Shown here: positions 47,556 to 60,108 of the stretch, in pieces
Position numbering within the stretch: the stretch's first letter is position 1
How the letters are laid out: each line of letters begins with the position of its first letter
Origin: Chrysemys picta bellii
Lineage: Eukaryota > Chordata > Testudines > Emydidae
DNA length: 64,000 nt
Assembly: GCF_011386835.1 (NCBI RefSeq)
Contig: NC_088797.1
Coordinates: 94,994,264-95,058,263, forward strand
Direction of reading: 5' to 3'
Program-made: the position numbers and the translations under genes
Notes under the pieces: model-generated
The model's database searches: none
Told to the model about the DNA's origin: nothing
Seen by the model: only the letters and a program-made list of their open reading frames with translations

Positions 47556-49424
47556 GAAGCCATTTATTATATAATGTCCTCACACAACTACCCCCCCACA
47601 CACACACACTGTGATGTCAGGAGGGATCCTTCTTGCCCCCCGCCTAGTAAAGGATGTAATAACTGAAGATGTGAGGTTGATAGACTACAGGGAAAAGGCA
47701 CATGAGACATAAATAGAATAAACATTTTTAAAATGTCACCACCACTGTATTGTAAGAGAGAAAGCTATTTAGATTTGTCCAGGAAAGTACAATCTCTTTG
47801 CATATCTGCTTTGTAACAAACTTTTGTCTGGAAGATTACTTCTCAATGACTTAGTAATAGAGCAGAGATGTTAAATAAATAATGTTAGAGATTCAAAAAC
47901 TCTGCCTGGGAAAAGGTGAATAATACTCACTGAAAGAAAGAAAATCAACTTACATTTATGTTTCTTCACCCAGATCAAAGTCCAAACCCAAAAGGATCGT
48001 CTTTAGAGAAAAGGGAACTTTTTAAACATAGTTCCAGCTCTGACAATGGAGAAAAATCATGGTAAAACACCACAGGGAACTATGGATGTCCATTAACTCC
48101 TGCCTATCTGAAAATGAGGAATGCAATCTGTCAAGTGAGATGATGTCAATGCCTGGGTCCTGGGGCTCTCACAAAGAACAAGCCTTAGCCTCCCCAGCAT
48201 AGTCCCTCCCTACTCAAACCTTAAAGAGGCTGATCATGCATTGAAGAGTTGTCAATGCTGTGCAAGGGTAGACAGCAACAGCAATGCCTGCTGGAGAAAT
48301 GATACCAGTTATCTCCAGTACTTGAAGGAACAGAGGGATCTTTTATACCTGCAGCTGGTGGCTGGGATAGAAAAGGAAATGATGAGAAACATAGAGATCA
48401 AGGCTAGAATCCTCATCTCTGTTTTCTGTGTCTGATGAATATTTCAGGATTATTCGTCATTGTGATTTTTTTTTTTTTTTTGGTGAAAGCTGTAAACTAA
48501 CTCAGGAGACTTCAGCTAAACTTTAACCTATCTGAATTCTGAGCTGTCTGCTGTAGCCAAGAGCAAATATGCTGAACTCTAGCTGAGTAACAGCATGATC
48601 CTTTTCAAAATGCCTTATCTTCTTAGAATAACACAGATTTGTTTACTTAGTCAAATACACTTGAGTTGAGGCTGCTCTAAAAGCTAACAGGATTCCAGTA
48701 ACTGATACTGGCATTTCTATTAAATATATTCTTTATCAAAACTCCTTTTGCCATCTAGTTAGAATGATGGAGGGTCCCGTTTTTATTCAGCTCCAGTAAT
48801 TTTATTTCCATTTTATCTGAGACTTTAATTTCCAAACTGAGCCCAAAGAGAGAGCAAGAAACAGCCTTTTCCTTTGGAGAAATTATTCTATGTTTCCCCA
48901 GCATTTCTGTTGCTCTAACAGTACTAGACCAGCCGTGCCCCGTTACGAATACACTCATACATTTAATAAAATGAGTTACAGGGGAAACAGTGAGATGCCA
49001 GCTTGAGGATATGTCTACATCTGGAATACTAGCAAAGAGTGCAACCAGCAGGGGAGACCAAGGAGTAGTTAAGTCTGCTTTATAGACTGGCCACCAGTTG
49101 GCAGGCATGACACCGTAACTCAGGTCAAAGGCCTGAACTATTTCCTCTAACTGTTGGAAGAAGATAGGAATGAGAGAGAGGAGAGAGTTTAGATTGGAGA
49201 GTTGTCCACTGGCTTGATGAACTAAACCTTCTCATCCTCACTGTATTTTATATGCTCACTTTCTACCAAGTCCAGCATCTGCACTCTGAGGTTTTAGGGG
49301 CCGGGACCAGTCTATTTGGTCTCTGTGCAGTCTAGCACATTGGTGGATGCTAAAAAACAACAAATAGTGATGCATATCAAATAGCCAATCAAAACACACC
49401 ATGTTTTGGCCTGTTGCTTAAATG
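47556..49424. other. No gene found
   Basis: AT-rich DNA with a short CA-rich run near 47590-47610 and a poly-T run near 48465-48480. The frame at 48755-49108 (minus) shows no domain. Confidence 0.45.
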
Positions 49425-49432
49425 ATGTAGTG

Positions 49433-49742
49433 CAGGGGTAGGCAACCTATGGCATGCATGCCAAATGCTGCATGCAAGCTGATTTTCAGTGGCACTCACA
49501 CTGCCCGGGTCCTGGCACCAGTCCGGGGTGCTCTGCATTTTAATTTAATTTTAAATGAAGCTTCTTAAACATTTTAAAAACCTTATTTACTTTACATACA
49601 ACAATAGTTTAGTTATATATTATAGACTTATAGAAAGAGACCTTCTAAAAATATTAAAATGTATTACTGGCACGCGAAACCTTAAATTAGAGTGAATAAA
49701 TGAAGACTCGGCACATCACTTCTGAAAGGTTGCCGACCCCTG
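49433..49742. mobile_element. hAT-type MITE, 310 bp, perfect 8-bp TSD
   Basis: Termini CAGGGGTAGGCAACCT and AGGTTGCCGACCCCTG are 16-bp inverted repeats with one mismatch. Perfect duplication ATGTAGTG flanks it (49425-49432 and 49743-49750). The interior is AT-rich (TTTAATTTAATTTTAAATG), unlike the GC-rich hAT elements of this window, so it is a separate family. Confidence 0.9.
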
Positions 49743-49750
49743 ATGTAGTG

Positions 49751-50679
49751 TATTGTTGACACCATTATTGCAACCACCAAGTAATTACTCCCATGCTAAC
49801 CAATCTGCATTTTGAATTTCCCAATGTGCTGGATCCCTTTTCTTTTGCTCAATGCACCCCCCTTGCTGCTGTGAGAACAGGAATGAATAGGATATAGGTA
49901 GTATTTCTACCTGGGGGAAGTTCCATTCAGCCAAAGGTGTAAAACAAAATTGTGTGTGTCACTGAAAAAGTTATCCTGAAGACTCGCTCTACAAACAGAA
50001 ATTATCTAATGAATTAAGGCTTTATCCAGCACCCACTGAAATCTCCCATTGACTTCAATGGACATTAGATCTGACTCTAATACATATTTGTAGAATTCTC
50101 CCATTATGCAGTATGGATGCCACATCTACTCCATTTAGTGCCATGTAAACATTCCAGCAGGGCAAACATTACTAAAATCAGATTTGCTTCCAAGTTTGAA
50201 AATTGTGACGTGATGAACTTGGAAAGACACAAGAGTCAGGAAACATCTTTATCTCAGACCATTGTGGAAACAAAACAAGCAAAAAGGCGTAAGAGTTCAG
50301 GCTAGGGAGTGACATGTTGCTTTGGGATGATGGGTGTCAAATGTGGCTTTTTGTTTTCTCTCCTTTGTTGCTTTAAATCACAACTTTAACTCGATTTATT
50401 GTTTTTTAAATGGTATTTAGAAAGAAAACACCATGTGAAAACAAAAGACGTCTCCTTTCGACTAACTGCTGCACACTGGTGCCCATTAAGGATGTGCCAT
50501 ATGCCCAGGCCCTCTGGAGTTTAGCTCAGTGGAAGCAATGGTGTAGGAGCAGGATTTTATAATTGTACTATGAGAATTAATGTATGATTTGATTTCATCC
50601 TGTCAGCCATCCTTTTTGAATAGCAGAAAGGAATGACAGACCAGAACAATCCTTATGACTGATTATGGTCACCTTTTTG
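49751..50679. other. No gene found; one decayed palindromic repeat
   Basis: 50015-50080 (CCACTGAAATCTCCCATTGA, CTTCAATGGACATTAG) is a remnant of the palindromic family. Confidence 0.45.
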
Positions 50680-52350
50680 TTTTAGGATAAGTTATAATGT
50701 CTACTATGGTTTCCTATATGTATTACAAATTAGGCACTCTAATTAAATATACATTTCTTTGTTTTAAGGTTTTAGTAAGTAAGAGACAGGATCTTGTATT
50801 GTATCTATGTTAAGGATATTAGAGGAACATTGAGGGCCTGAAGCCCCAGTGTGAATTGTTTTAGTTATAAGATTTAGCAAGACTTGATTTACAATGTATT
50901 CTGCTGAATATAAAATACTGCTGTCTGTATACCTTTGAAGGTTTCTGTAAGAGATTGTTTGTGTGAATGAGGTGATAAGGTGTGAAAGTCATCACAAATG
51001 TCCAGATAGTCCAGAAAAAGTGAGAGACTTGGAAAGACCAGGAGACAATCAGAAAACATCCATTGTATCCAATCCTAAACATGCAGGGCTGGTGCAACCT
51101 ATTAGGCGACCTAGGCGGTTGCCTAGGGCACTAGCATTTGGGGGGCAGCATTTTCTTCGGCGGCGACCATGGCAGCCAGATCTTTGACCGCCCCAGTCAT
51201 CGTTGGCATTTAGGCGGAGGGAGCTGGGGCAGGGGGCGCGGGGAGGGCTGCCTGCAGCAAGTAAGGGGGCGGGCGGCACGCAGGGGAACTCCCCGTCTCA
51301 GCTCACCTCTGCTCCGCCTCCTCCTCTGAGCATGCCGCCCCGCTCTGCTTCTCTCCCTCCAAGGCTTGCAGCGCCAAACAGCTGATTGGCGCAGCAAACC
51401 TGGGAGGCAGGAGAAGTGGAGCAGCGACGGTGTGCTCGGGGAGGAGGTGGAGCAGATGTGAGCTGGGGTGGGGAGCTGCTGTACGGCTCCCCGGGTGGGG
51501 GGAGGAGCTGCCATGGGGGGGGGGGATTGCTCAGGACGGGGGGGGTGGGGAGCTGCCTCAGGGCTCAGGGAGGGGGCGGAGCAGAGGTGAGCTGGGTTGG
51601 GGAGCTGCTGCACAGCTCCCCGGGCCGGGAGGGGTGGGGAGCTGCCGCGGGGGGCACCTCAGGGCGGAGGGGAGGGTGGGGAGCTGCCCTGGGAGGGCGC
51701 CTCAGGGCAGAGAGGGGGTGGGGAGCTGTTGCGGGGCTTGGGGAAGGGGGAAGGCGCAAGGTGGAAGTTTCGCCTAGGGCGCGAAACATCCTTGCACCGG
51801 CCCTGTAAACATGTTAGCAGCATTGATGACCTCAGAGGTGAGCAGGCAACCCCGAAGGCGAGACAACAAATAGGAGATAACGATGGGAAGCCTGACAATA
51901 ACCATCAAATGATAACACCATTTAAGGACTAATGATTATAGGATGACATTGCAAAACGCATGGACTCAAATGGGAATTTACAACTATAAAGCTGGGGTGT
52001 TTTGCCATGGAACTCTGGGTTCAGTCCTGCAAAGCCTTAGAGCATCGGATCGCGACCAACAAGAGCCCAGCTCCTCACTCGTGCTTAATCTAACTGGCCA
52101 TTAGATTGACTCGAGCTATAACAGACTGGTAACTATAAACATCAACTGGCAGGACTCTCTCTCTGTCTCTGTGTGTGTGTGTGACTGAAAAGCATGAGCA
52201 TAACAATGGGCAGCTGACCCAGCCATGCAACCAGCTTCCAAGGACAACTGTATGTAACAGAACGAACTACTAGTGGCCAGCAAAAAAGAACTGAAAGTCT
52301 CGGTCAATATGATGTAATTGTGCCTGATGTCAAAAACCATTTGGGGGTTC
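50680..52350 (+). repeat. Possible LTR, split by a hAT element
   Basis: The two flanks of the hAT at 51084-51805 read as one unit. The right part (51820-52350) has the look of LTR R-U5 sequence, with TATAAAGCTGGGGTGTTTTG and GGAACTCTGGGTTCAGTCC, then a (TG)n run at 52165-52182. I could not find terminal TG...CA with a matching duplication, so this is tentative. Confidence 0.3.
51084..51805. mobile_element. hAT-type element, 722 bp, perfect 8-bp TSD
   Basis: Termini CAGGGCTGGTGCAA and TTGCACCGGCCCTG are 14-bp inverted repeats with one CpG-decay mismatch. The duplication TAAACATG is perfect (51076-51083 and 51806-51813). The centre is a G-rich repeat block (51420-51740) with many near-tandem copies of 'tggggagctgc', which gives rise to false frames of up to 140 codons. 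It shares TTAGGCGACCTAGGCG with 44840-45131. Confidence 0.9.
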
Positions 52351-52549
52351 TACACCCCTTGCTGCTTCTCCTGTGTACTGTGAATAAGCAATGTGAGGGA
52401 GGTAACTACTGATGATATAAAGGACACACCCACATATGGAAAAAACAAGCTTTTAAATAAATATTACTACAAAAGTAATATGAAAAAGAAAAATAATTTT
52501 CTTTTACTGTAAATGGAAATTAGCTTAACTTTCTATTGACACACATAGG

Positions 52550-52587
52550 GGCTGATTTCAAGCCCACTGAAATCTATAGGAGTCTTC
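52550..52587. repeat. Palindromic repeat, left half, split by an LTR
   Basis: GGGGCTGATTTCAAGCCCAC, then TGAAATCTATAGGAGTCTTC. The matching half TCTTCCCATTGACCTAAGTG, GGAATTGGATT follows the LTR at 53697-53733. Confidence 0.5.
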
Positions 52588-53696
52588 TGTGACACTCTGA
52601 ACCTCAAAGTAGCACCCTAGATCCCCATATTCACCACTGTAATATGATTACAATGTGTTTTGTACAAAGTATGCCTTGTGAGGTATCACGTAAGAAGTCT
52701 TGATTTGTTGCACATTACTACCCTGTTGAATTTTGAGTTACCATTGTATCTGAAGTTATGAAGTATTTCTGTGTGTGTGAGACTGAAATATGTTGTGAAG
52801 TTGGGAGATGCCCACAGCCAGCCTTTCAGTGGCAATAAAGGAGCATCTAGTAAAACAGATTTACATCGGGACTAGCTAGACAGGTGTTGATAAGAAGAAT
52901 CCACTACCCCAGAAATTCCTCAGAGAGGGCACGTACCCAATGAGGGCTGCCTAATCCCCACCTCACAGCAAGGATCTTTCTAGCAGCTGGAAGAAAATAT
53001 AAAAGAGATACAGTGACATCATCACTGGGCCTCTCACCTCCCTGGAAGATCATCTGGAAGACAAAGACTCTAAATTAAGGAGATTGGTCCCAGGCTGGGA
53101 AAGGAATCCAGCCTGTGTATTAAGAGCTGTAAACTGCCTGGAACATCTAGTGCGGTGAGAAACTGCTTGATTCAAATCCTGCTTAGTTTGTAGAATTTAG
53201 ACTAAACATTTTTTTTTATTTCTTATGTAACCAACTGTGATCTCTCTGCCTTCTATTTATAATCTCTTAAAATCTGTCTTTCTGTAGTTAATAAATCTAT
53301 TTTCTGTTTTACCTAAAACAGTGTGGGTTTGGTGGAAGTGCTTGGGGAATCTCAGCTCAGGTTAACAAAGACTTGCATGTCCACTACCCTTTGTCAGAGT
53401 GGTGAACTAATTAATTAGCTTGCACAATCCAAGGGAGTCTTGAGCAGCCTAAGGTGGTATATTTCTGGAGTGCAAGGCTTGGGGCTGGGTGATTGGCTGG
53501 TGTCCCTCTCTGTATTATTCATGAGTGGCTTAGGTTGTGTGTCCCCAGATGCTGATGGCTAAGTGATCACAGCGCCTGAAGGGGGTTGCTGTTTGTCACT
53601 GGCATAGCTTTGTGAGACACCACCCAGGCTGGAGACTTAAGGGGGCACAGCAGTCCCACAGTTCCAGTCTGTATGCCAGTATCAGATCCCATCACA
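52588..53696 (+). mobile_element. ERV-like solo LTR, 1109 bp, perfect 5-bp TSD
   Basis: Starts TGTGACACTC and ends CCCATCACA, flanked by the perfect duplication TCTTC (52583-52587 and 53697-53701). A TATA box (TATAAAAGA) lies at 52998-53006 and a polyadenylation signal (AATAAA) at 53290-53295, in LTR order U3-R-U5. The U3 word TATGCCTTGTGAGGTATCAC is shared with the LTRs at 15586 (reversed) and 58964. No viral genes remain. Confidence 0.9.
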
Positions 53697-53733
53697 TCTT
53701 CCCATTGACCTAAGTGGGAATTGGATTAAGACT

Positions 53734-55939
53734 ATACTCAGCAGAGAGATAAGATTTCTTCTTTCCCCTGCCCTATCAACAGAGTTTTTGTATATGTAGG
53801 TGTTGCTCAAATTCTGCATTATGGGATGGGATATAACCCATATAAGAACTACCTTCTCTTGGAACCAAGTGCTTTATGGCCTACTGTTTGTCTGCAGAAT
53901 TACTGTGTGAACGCTAAATCAATCAGTTATAGACTAGTAAACCAAATCCATTCCTAGTGTAACTCCATCAGCCTCAAAGATGTGGTTGGTCCTTGTGTGC
54001 ATTGCTTGATTTATAGAGGAAAAAATTCGAGTCTATTCCCATCCCATACAAAATATGGCTCACCTCCAGTTCAGTGATTCTCAGTACTCTTGCTCCCCGC
54101 ACTTGGGCCCTGAGCCATGGTGAGCCCAGATACCCTCCTCACACATACCAAACACCCCACCTCCCCTTAGCTTTTTTCCCCTATAGGAAAGTACAAAAAA
54201 TACATAAATATTTTTTTTTAAATGAGGAGAACAGAATCAATTAATAAAACAATTCTACCCCTACAGCTGTCTCTCATGTCTGGCTCTCCCTTTCCCTTCC
54301 ATTCCTCTAGACTTTTCTTTTTCTCTCCTTCTGTTGCCCACTGTCCTCTTTACACCGTATCTCATTCCTGTGTATTTCTCTTCCTTTTATTTTTTTATCC
54401 CTTCCTTCCCCACGTGCTCTCTCACTTTTCCTACCCAATTCCTGGCTTCCTCCATTTTTTGCCTCGATATTCTCTTCTATTACCCCGACCCCCATCTCTC
54501 CCTTTTTCCTCCTTGGCTCATGTTGTTCCCAACTCTACCTCTCTCCCTCCCCTATATTAACTACCTAGTTCTTTTCCCCATGGTCCTCACATCTTTCCCT
54601 CCTGTCCTATTTCTTTTTCCAGACCCCTCTCGCTTTAGGATGGACTGGCCTCTATTCCAGTGTCGTCTGGGACATGGGCGTGGGTTCTGCAGACCACCTC
54701 TTGGTGTCTCTTCTCAGACTGGGCTCATGAACATGGATTTTGCTAAAGGGCCATCAGACCACTCCTGTTACACCCAGTGCCAGGGCACCTCTCTCATGCT
54801 CCCCTTGCTAGTTCCAACCACTGAAAGTTAGAAATTATTTGATTACATTTTACATCTTTAAATATATATTATGTACAGCTCCTCTAGCTCTCATCTACTG
54901 CTGTGGAGGTAGGGGCAAATGTCTGGCATAGTTTCTACAGTTTGTATTATCTTGTTTTTCCTCTGGATACAAAGGCTCTTTGCATGTTTAAAAGACATCC
55001 CCTAAATGAGGGACCAACCACTCTGAAATAGGAACAATCACACATGTTTATTCTGTCACCAGTTCAACCCCACATGGTTTTCCTCTCCAAAAATGCAATT
55101 ATGTCCTGCCAAAAATCACTTGTGACTATCCTCATGACGATCTCAAAGGAACATGAATGCTGAGAAGACTAACAACTGGAATAGCCTTGCCAAAGTTGGA
55201 GCATCAAATATATACTGTATTACTATCCTACAAGAAATCATATGTACTTCCATCTAAATTGAAACCTGTGTATTCTTCTCATAAGGAGCAGATTTTAGTT
55301 AAAAAAACAACAACCAAAAACTTTACTCTTTGTACCTTCCCCCTTCACAGCCAACAATAACTTCTACCTAATATTATATTCAGAGGTCTTTATTATTGAA
55401 ACTACACTTCAGATTATCTATCTCCATATGAAGTGATGAGGCACAGACTTGACCTTCCTTAAAAAGGCTATTAATCAGATGAGAAAAAACAAAGCACCGA
55501 TTGTTATCTTTTAAAATGGCCATTATAAAGTGGGGGCCACATTGGTTGGTGTTTCTCTAGAGAGTAAGGATGGGATTAGAAGAAACAGAATATGCCCCGA
55601 AGTAAAACTAGAGGATCTCACCCATGTTGCTCATTTTACAGATGAATTATTGCCTTAGGGCAGTGAGAGACTCTTTAGCAGATATCAGAGAGGAAGGCTA
55701 AGGTGATCAACACAGCCTGGTTTTGTATGGATGTCCCAGGAATTAGTACTGAAATGGTGCTTTGAACATGTTTTAACAATCTGCAAACCAGGTGATCTCC
55801 CTCACCTGACAGTCTACTTCCTCAGGATGTCACGAGGAGTTGGGAACCCTGTATTCGGACCCCTGTAACAACTCCTCCCCACTGTTGCAATGGAGTGTAG
55901 AATGCTTAGGATCCCAGTTTCTACTGGATGTAGCTGAGC
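53734..55939. other. No gene found; long pyrimidine tract
   Basis: 54270-54640 is almost pure C/T on the plus strand. It explains the 112- and 165-codon frames at 54222-54831, which are low in complexity. Elsewhere AT-rich. Confidence 0.5.
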
Positions 55940-56030
55940 CCAAAGGTAGGGCAGGGAATATGTTTTGATACATTTGTATAGCATCTAGCACAATAGGGCC
56001 CTGATCCTGTAATATCAACAAATAATTAAA
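55940..56030 (+). repeat. Dispersed ancient repeat fragment
   Basis: GGCAGGGAATATGTTTTGAT, then CATCTAGCACAATAGGGCCCTG matches the old repeat at 1250 and 30866. Confidence 0.45.
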
Positions 56031-56098
56031 TTATATGTTCTAAGAGATTCAGGTCTGTTGGTGATGCTCTCACACTGGTGAACACTGCACCAATATTT

Positions 56099-56245
56099 TG
56101 GAGAGAGACAAGGTGGGTGAGGTAATATCTTTTATTGGACCAACTTCTATGGTCTCTCTCACCAGCAGAAGTTGGTCCAATAAAAGATATTACCTCACCC
56201 ACCCCAGTCTAATATCCTGGGACCGACAGGGCTACAACGTTGTAT
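56099..56245 (+). repeat. Inverted pair of Penelope-like element tails
   Basis: Arms 56112-56148 and 56167-56203 are a perfect 37-bp inverted repeat around an 18-bp loop. The right arm continues TCTAATATCCTGGGACCGAC, then AGGGCTACAACG, a common 3' end of another repeat in turtles. Flanks CCAATATTTT (left) and CCAAATATTTT (right) suggest a target duplication. This would be a tail joined to a truncated, reversed copy of itself, an arrangement known for Penelope-like elements. Confidence 0.5.
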
Positions 56246-56249
56246 CCAA

Positions 56250-58316
56250 ATATTTTACCATAAAAATAATGCAATCTGCACTTAATTATTTGCATACGCA
56301 TGACACCAAAAAATAATGTTAAGGCATTAAAAATCAGGCCAATCCTAGAATAAGACAGTGACTCACATTGTTAACATCATATTCGAGATTACTATGTAGA
56401 TTTCAAGATGACAAAAGAACTATAGGGACTGTTTTGGCCTTTGGCAACATATATATTTTTACTTATCTTCTTATTCGAGCCTCCTTTTATTACTTCTTGC
56501 TCTTTATTTTTCTTCCTTTTTCTATTTGTTGATCAACCCAATTTTACTAATATTTTTGCTAAAAATATTAAACCTCTCTTATATTGTGATGCAGCTTTGA
56601 CTGTCGTGATTTGTTATACATTTCCTTTAAAAAAAATCTCAGAGATCAAAATTAACTAGAAAAGGGGTTACAGCCATGCAAACAAACAGGTATGCAGAGA
56701 ATATTAAAAACATTTAATCACTGTAGCAGGGAACATATTATGCCCTTTAAGTTTCAGGTTCAGAATACATACTGAATTTTAAAATAGAGCCTTATTTTGT
56801 GCTTTTCCCTATCAGTTGAGACCAGCAGAGACACATGAGCTTACAGCCCCCCAGAATATATATATATATTATAGGGGCTGTTGTATATAATGGCTGGGGT
56901 TGGGTTATTTTCAGAGAGGATTTCCAACTCGGGAATTCACTTCCCTTCTTGCACTGACAGTCTGAATTTGTTGACCTTCCTGGAATGTTGCAAGGTCTAT
57001 TGATGCAAGTGCTTTCTCCTCAAGAGCCTTTTTTTATTTGTGGATTAGGCAGTTTTTTTCCACCTTTTTTTTACATTGTTAATTTACATTATGTTTCTAA
57101 AATTGTATTCTTCTTGCACCAGTCACGAGAAAAATGAAAATACAATACATTAAGTAAAGTACACATTAAGCAAAGTGATGGATGTTCTCATGTCAAACAA
57201 TCACCTGTTAGGAAAAGACAAGGGGAGTAGAGAAAAGAGGACAGAACAGATTTGTGTCTGTAACAATGTAAACAAAATGTGTAATATCTTTGCTATGCAG
57301 AGCACAGCCAGTGACTTCTATCAGAATTTGCATTGCTGATATTATGGGTCCCTCTACTGTTACTATAGCAGTTGCAACCACCTAACATATTTGAGCTCAT
57401 TTGTGGTTAATAACAGCATCAAAAGATAGTTTGTAATGGTTCTGCATATGACAATTTTGAGAAGGAAAACAACTAAAATACACTAGGATGCTGTATGCAG
57501 TTTATAAATACTGATAAATTACTGAGTTTCTTTGTAAAGAGAATAGAAAATGTTAAACAGAATTCTAATTAAAAATAGACCATTTTCTCATGATTTCTGT
57601 CACATTAAAGCCAAGGTCAACATTAGCTCTAAAGGGTTATAGTATTATTTGTCTTGTATCAGCAAGTCTAGAAATACCTCTATATGGTCCTTATCCCCAC
57701 AGTATCTAAGCAGTAGCCAAGAAACACCTCTGACACTAACCTATTTCTTCTACTTGCCAGCTTGAGACATGCAGGAACCGGGAAAGCTGACAGGTTCTGA
57801 GCAAGAAGAGCGCACAGGACAAGATGGCCAGAGAAAGTTTGAAGTAGAAGAACAAGAGATGATAGATAGTACTAAAATCCTCTGGCAGAACAACTCCTCA
57901 TAGGGCAATAACCCATGGTTTTACTAGAGCTGTAGTGAATGTTCCAGATGGGAGAGGTGATCCTAGTTTCCCAGCCAGAAGAGTCCATTTCACAGGCTGC
58001 TGCCAAATGGAACCAACACAGGTTGGAGGACATGGTGGGGATTTGTTGCTCACCTGAACTCTAATGAGCTCTCTCATCTCTTCTCCTTGTCTTTTTCTCT
58101 GTAGGAGAAACATTAGAAGAGCCAAACGGGTTGTGTAGGCTCCATGGCTCAAGGCAGAAGTGGATCAGAAACAAGTAATTGTACTGATGGGATGACTGAC
58201 ATTGGTTTGCCTTTGGCTTTCCCATAGTAGCACACAAGAATAGTAAGAATAGGGGAAAAAAGAATAGACAAATGACAACAGGATTTACACTTCATACATC
58301 TGAAGCATGATGTTTG
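56250..58316. other. No gene found
   Basis: AT-rich DNA, with a (TA)n run at 56859-56870. No supported exon. Confidence 0.45.
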
Positions 58317-58324
58317 AAAATAAG

Positions 58325-58739
58325 TAAGGCTAAGATTTAGTCATGGGTATTTTTAATAAAAGTCACAGACAGGTCACAGGCAATAAACAAAAATTCATAG
58401 CCTGTGACTAAATCTTAGCTGCTCTGGAGGACCCTGGGGGGTGGGGAGGCGCTGCTCTGGGAGTCCCGGTGGGCCTACGGCTGACCCCTGCTCTGGCAGT
58501 GGGGGCTGACTGCCTTTGGGACTGTTGCTGCTTCGAGGCTGCCCCTGGGGCCAGCTGCACCAGCCGCTGCTTGAGTGGCCCCAGGGCCACCCCAGCAGAG
58601 GCCAGTGTGGCTGGCCCTAGGGCCAGCTGCTCGGGTGGCTCTGGGGTCAGCTGCACCAGCCGCTGTGGAAGTCACAGAGGTCCCAGAAAGTCAAGGAATC
58701 AGTGACTTCCATGACCCATATTACAGACTCACAGCCTTA
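58325..58739. mobile_element. Palindrome-ended hAT-like element, 415 bp
   Basis: Same family as 21413-22226. Starts TAAGGCTAAG and ends ACAGCCTTA. The flanks AAAATAAG (58317-58324) and AAAGTAAG (58740-58747) match at seven of eight bases. A subterminal hairpin has arms 58329-58343 and 58405-58419. The GC-rich core holds 'ggggccagctgcaccagccgc' boxes like the long copy. Confidence 0.72.
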
Positions 58740-58747
58740 AAAGTAAG

Positions 58748-58958
58748 TCATTAAGGAAAGAAACTGCGGCAGGTCTCAAATACAGTTGTGCTCTACACTG
58801 TAGCACACAGAACTGAGTGTTGTCCTGTCACCTGTAATGCATGCAGGGCTTACTATTATAGCTTCAAATCAAAAGCACATAAAGACTTTTCTCCTGGGAG
58901 TAACAAATATCTTTAAGTGCTTGCTATGTTCAGTAAGTCTTTTGCCTGAAAGTTAGGT
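58748..58958. other. No gene found
   Basis: Short AT-rich spacer between two mobile elements. Confidence 0.4.
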
Positions 58959-58963
58959 ACAAT

Positions 58964-60103
58964 TGTGACGTTGCAGTCTATATGATTTTATAAAAAATTG
59001 ATAATGAGTGAATATAATGTAACTGGAATATGCTTCATGCAAAAGGTCTCTTGTAAGGTATCATTACAAAATTATCTACTGAGTGTGATCATCCTATTTG
59101 TATAAATGTACCACTCTTGTGTTTGAAACTAGAAATATAACTCTGAGGGCCTACTGTAATTATGCAAAGTGTGGGCCATTAATGGTGGCTTGGAATCTTG
59201 ATGACTCCCATTAACCAGGACAATTGTCTGCAGATGGGTGTGTTTTACCTGTAAGTCTTCCTGTATACGTATGTGCTGGCAAGTGGGCAATGAAGTCTTG
59301 CAGTGACATGTGATCATTTCACCTGAACTGGAATCCATCTTTAATCTGGTGTCTTTCCATTGAGAAGGAGGGGGTGGAAACCCAAAGAGGGACAAAGGAT
59401 TCAGACCTTATGCAAAAGATATATAAAGGGGTGGAACTGAAGAGCCATCATGAAGAATCCCCTAGCTACCACCTGAGCTGGAACAAGAGCTGTACCAGGG
59501 GAAAGAATTGTGCCGAGGCCTGGAAGGTGTCCAGTCTGAGGAAAAAACTTACTGAAGCATCTCTAAGGGTGAAATTATCTGTATTCAGATTGATTAGACA
59601 TAGATTTGCACATTTTATTTTATTTTGCTTGGTGACTTACTTTATTCCGTCTGTTACTACTTGGAACCACTTAAATCCTACTTTCTTTATTTAATAAAAT
59701 CACTTTTTACTTATTAATTAACTCAAGAGTATGTATTAATACCTGGGGGAGCAAACAGCTGTGCACATCTCTCTATCAGTGTTATAGAGGGTGAACAATT
59801 TATGAGTTTACCCTGTATAAGCTTTATACAGGATAAAACGGATTTATTTGGGTTTAGACCCCTTTGGGAGTTGGGCATCTGAGTGTTAGAGACAAGCACA
59901 CTTCTGTTAGCTGCTTTCAGGTAAACCTGCAGCTTTAGGGCAAGTAATTCAGACTCTGGGTCTTCGCTGGAGCAGACGGGAGTGTCTGGCTCAGCAAGAC
60001 AGGGTGCTGGGGCCCCGAGCTGGCAGGGAAGGCAGGGATAGAAGTAGTCTTGGCACATCGGGTGGCAGCTCCCAAGGAGATTTCTGTGATCCAACCCGTC
60101 ACA
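58964..60103 (+). mobile_element. ERV-like solo LTR, 1140 bp, perfect 5-bp TSD
   Basis: Starts TGTGACG and ends CGTCACA (7-bp inverted repeat, TG...CA). The duplication ACAAT is perfect (58959-58963 and 60104-60108). TATA box GATATATAAAGG at about 59419-59430 and AATAAA at 59693-59698 give the U3-R boundary order. The U5 is long, about 400 bp. CpG at both ends is intact, so this is younger than the copy at 52588. It shares U3 words with the other two LTRs. No gag, pol or env remains. Confidence 0.93.
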
Positions 60104-60108
60104 ACAAT

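Noticed and set aside
51197..51932. Gly- or Pro-rich frames of 110-140 codons on both strands
   Set aside because: Internal G-rich repeat of the hAT element at 51084-51805.
54222..54831. Open frames of 112 and 165 codons
   Set aside because: Produced by a pyrimidine tract (Phe, Ser, Leu, Pro only in large part); no splice or domain support.
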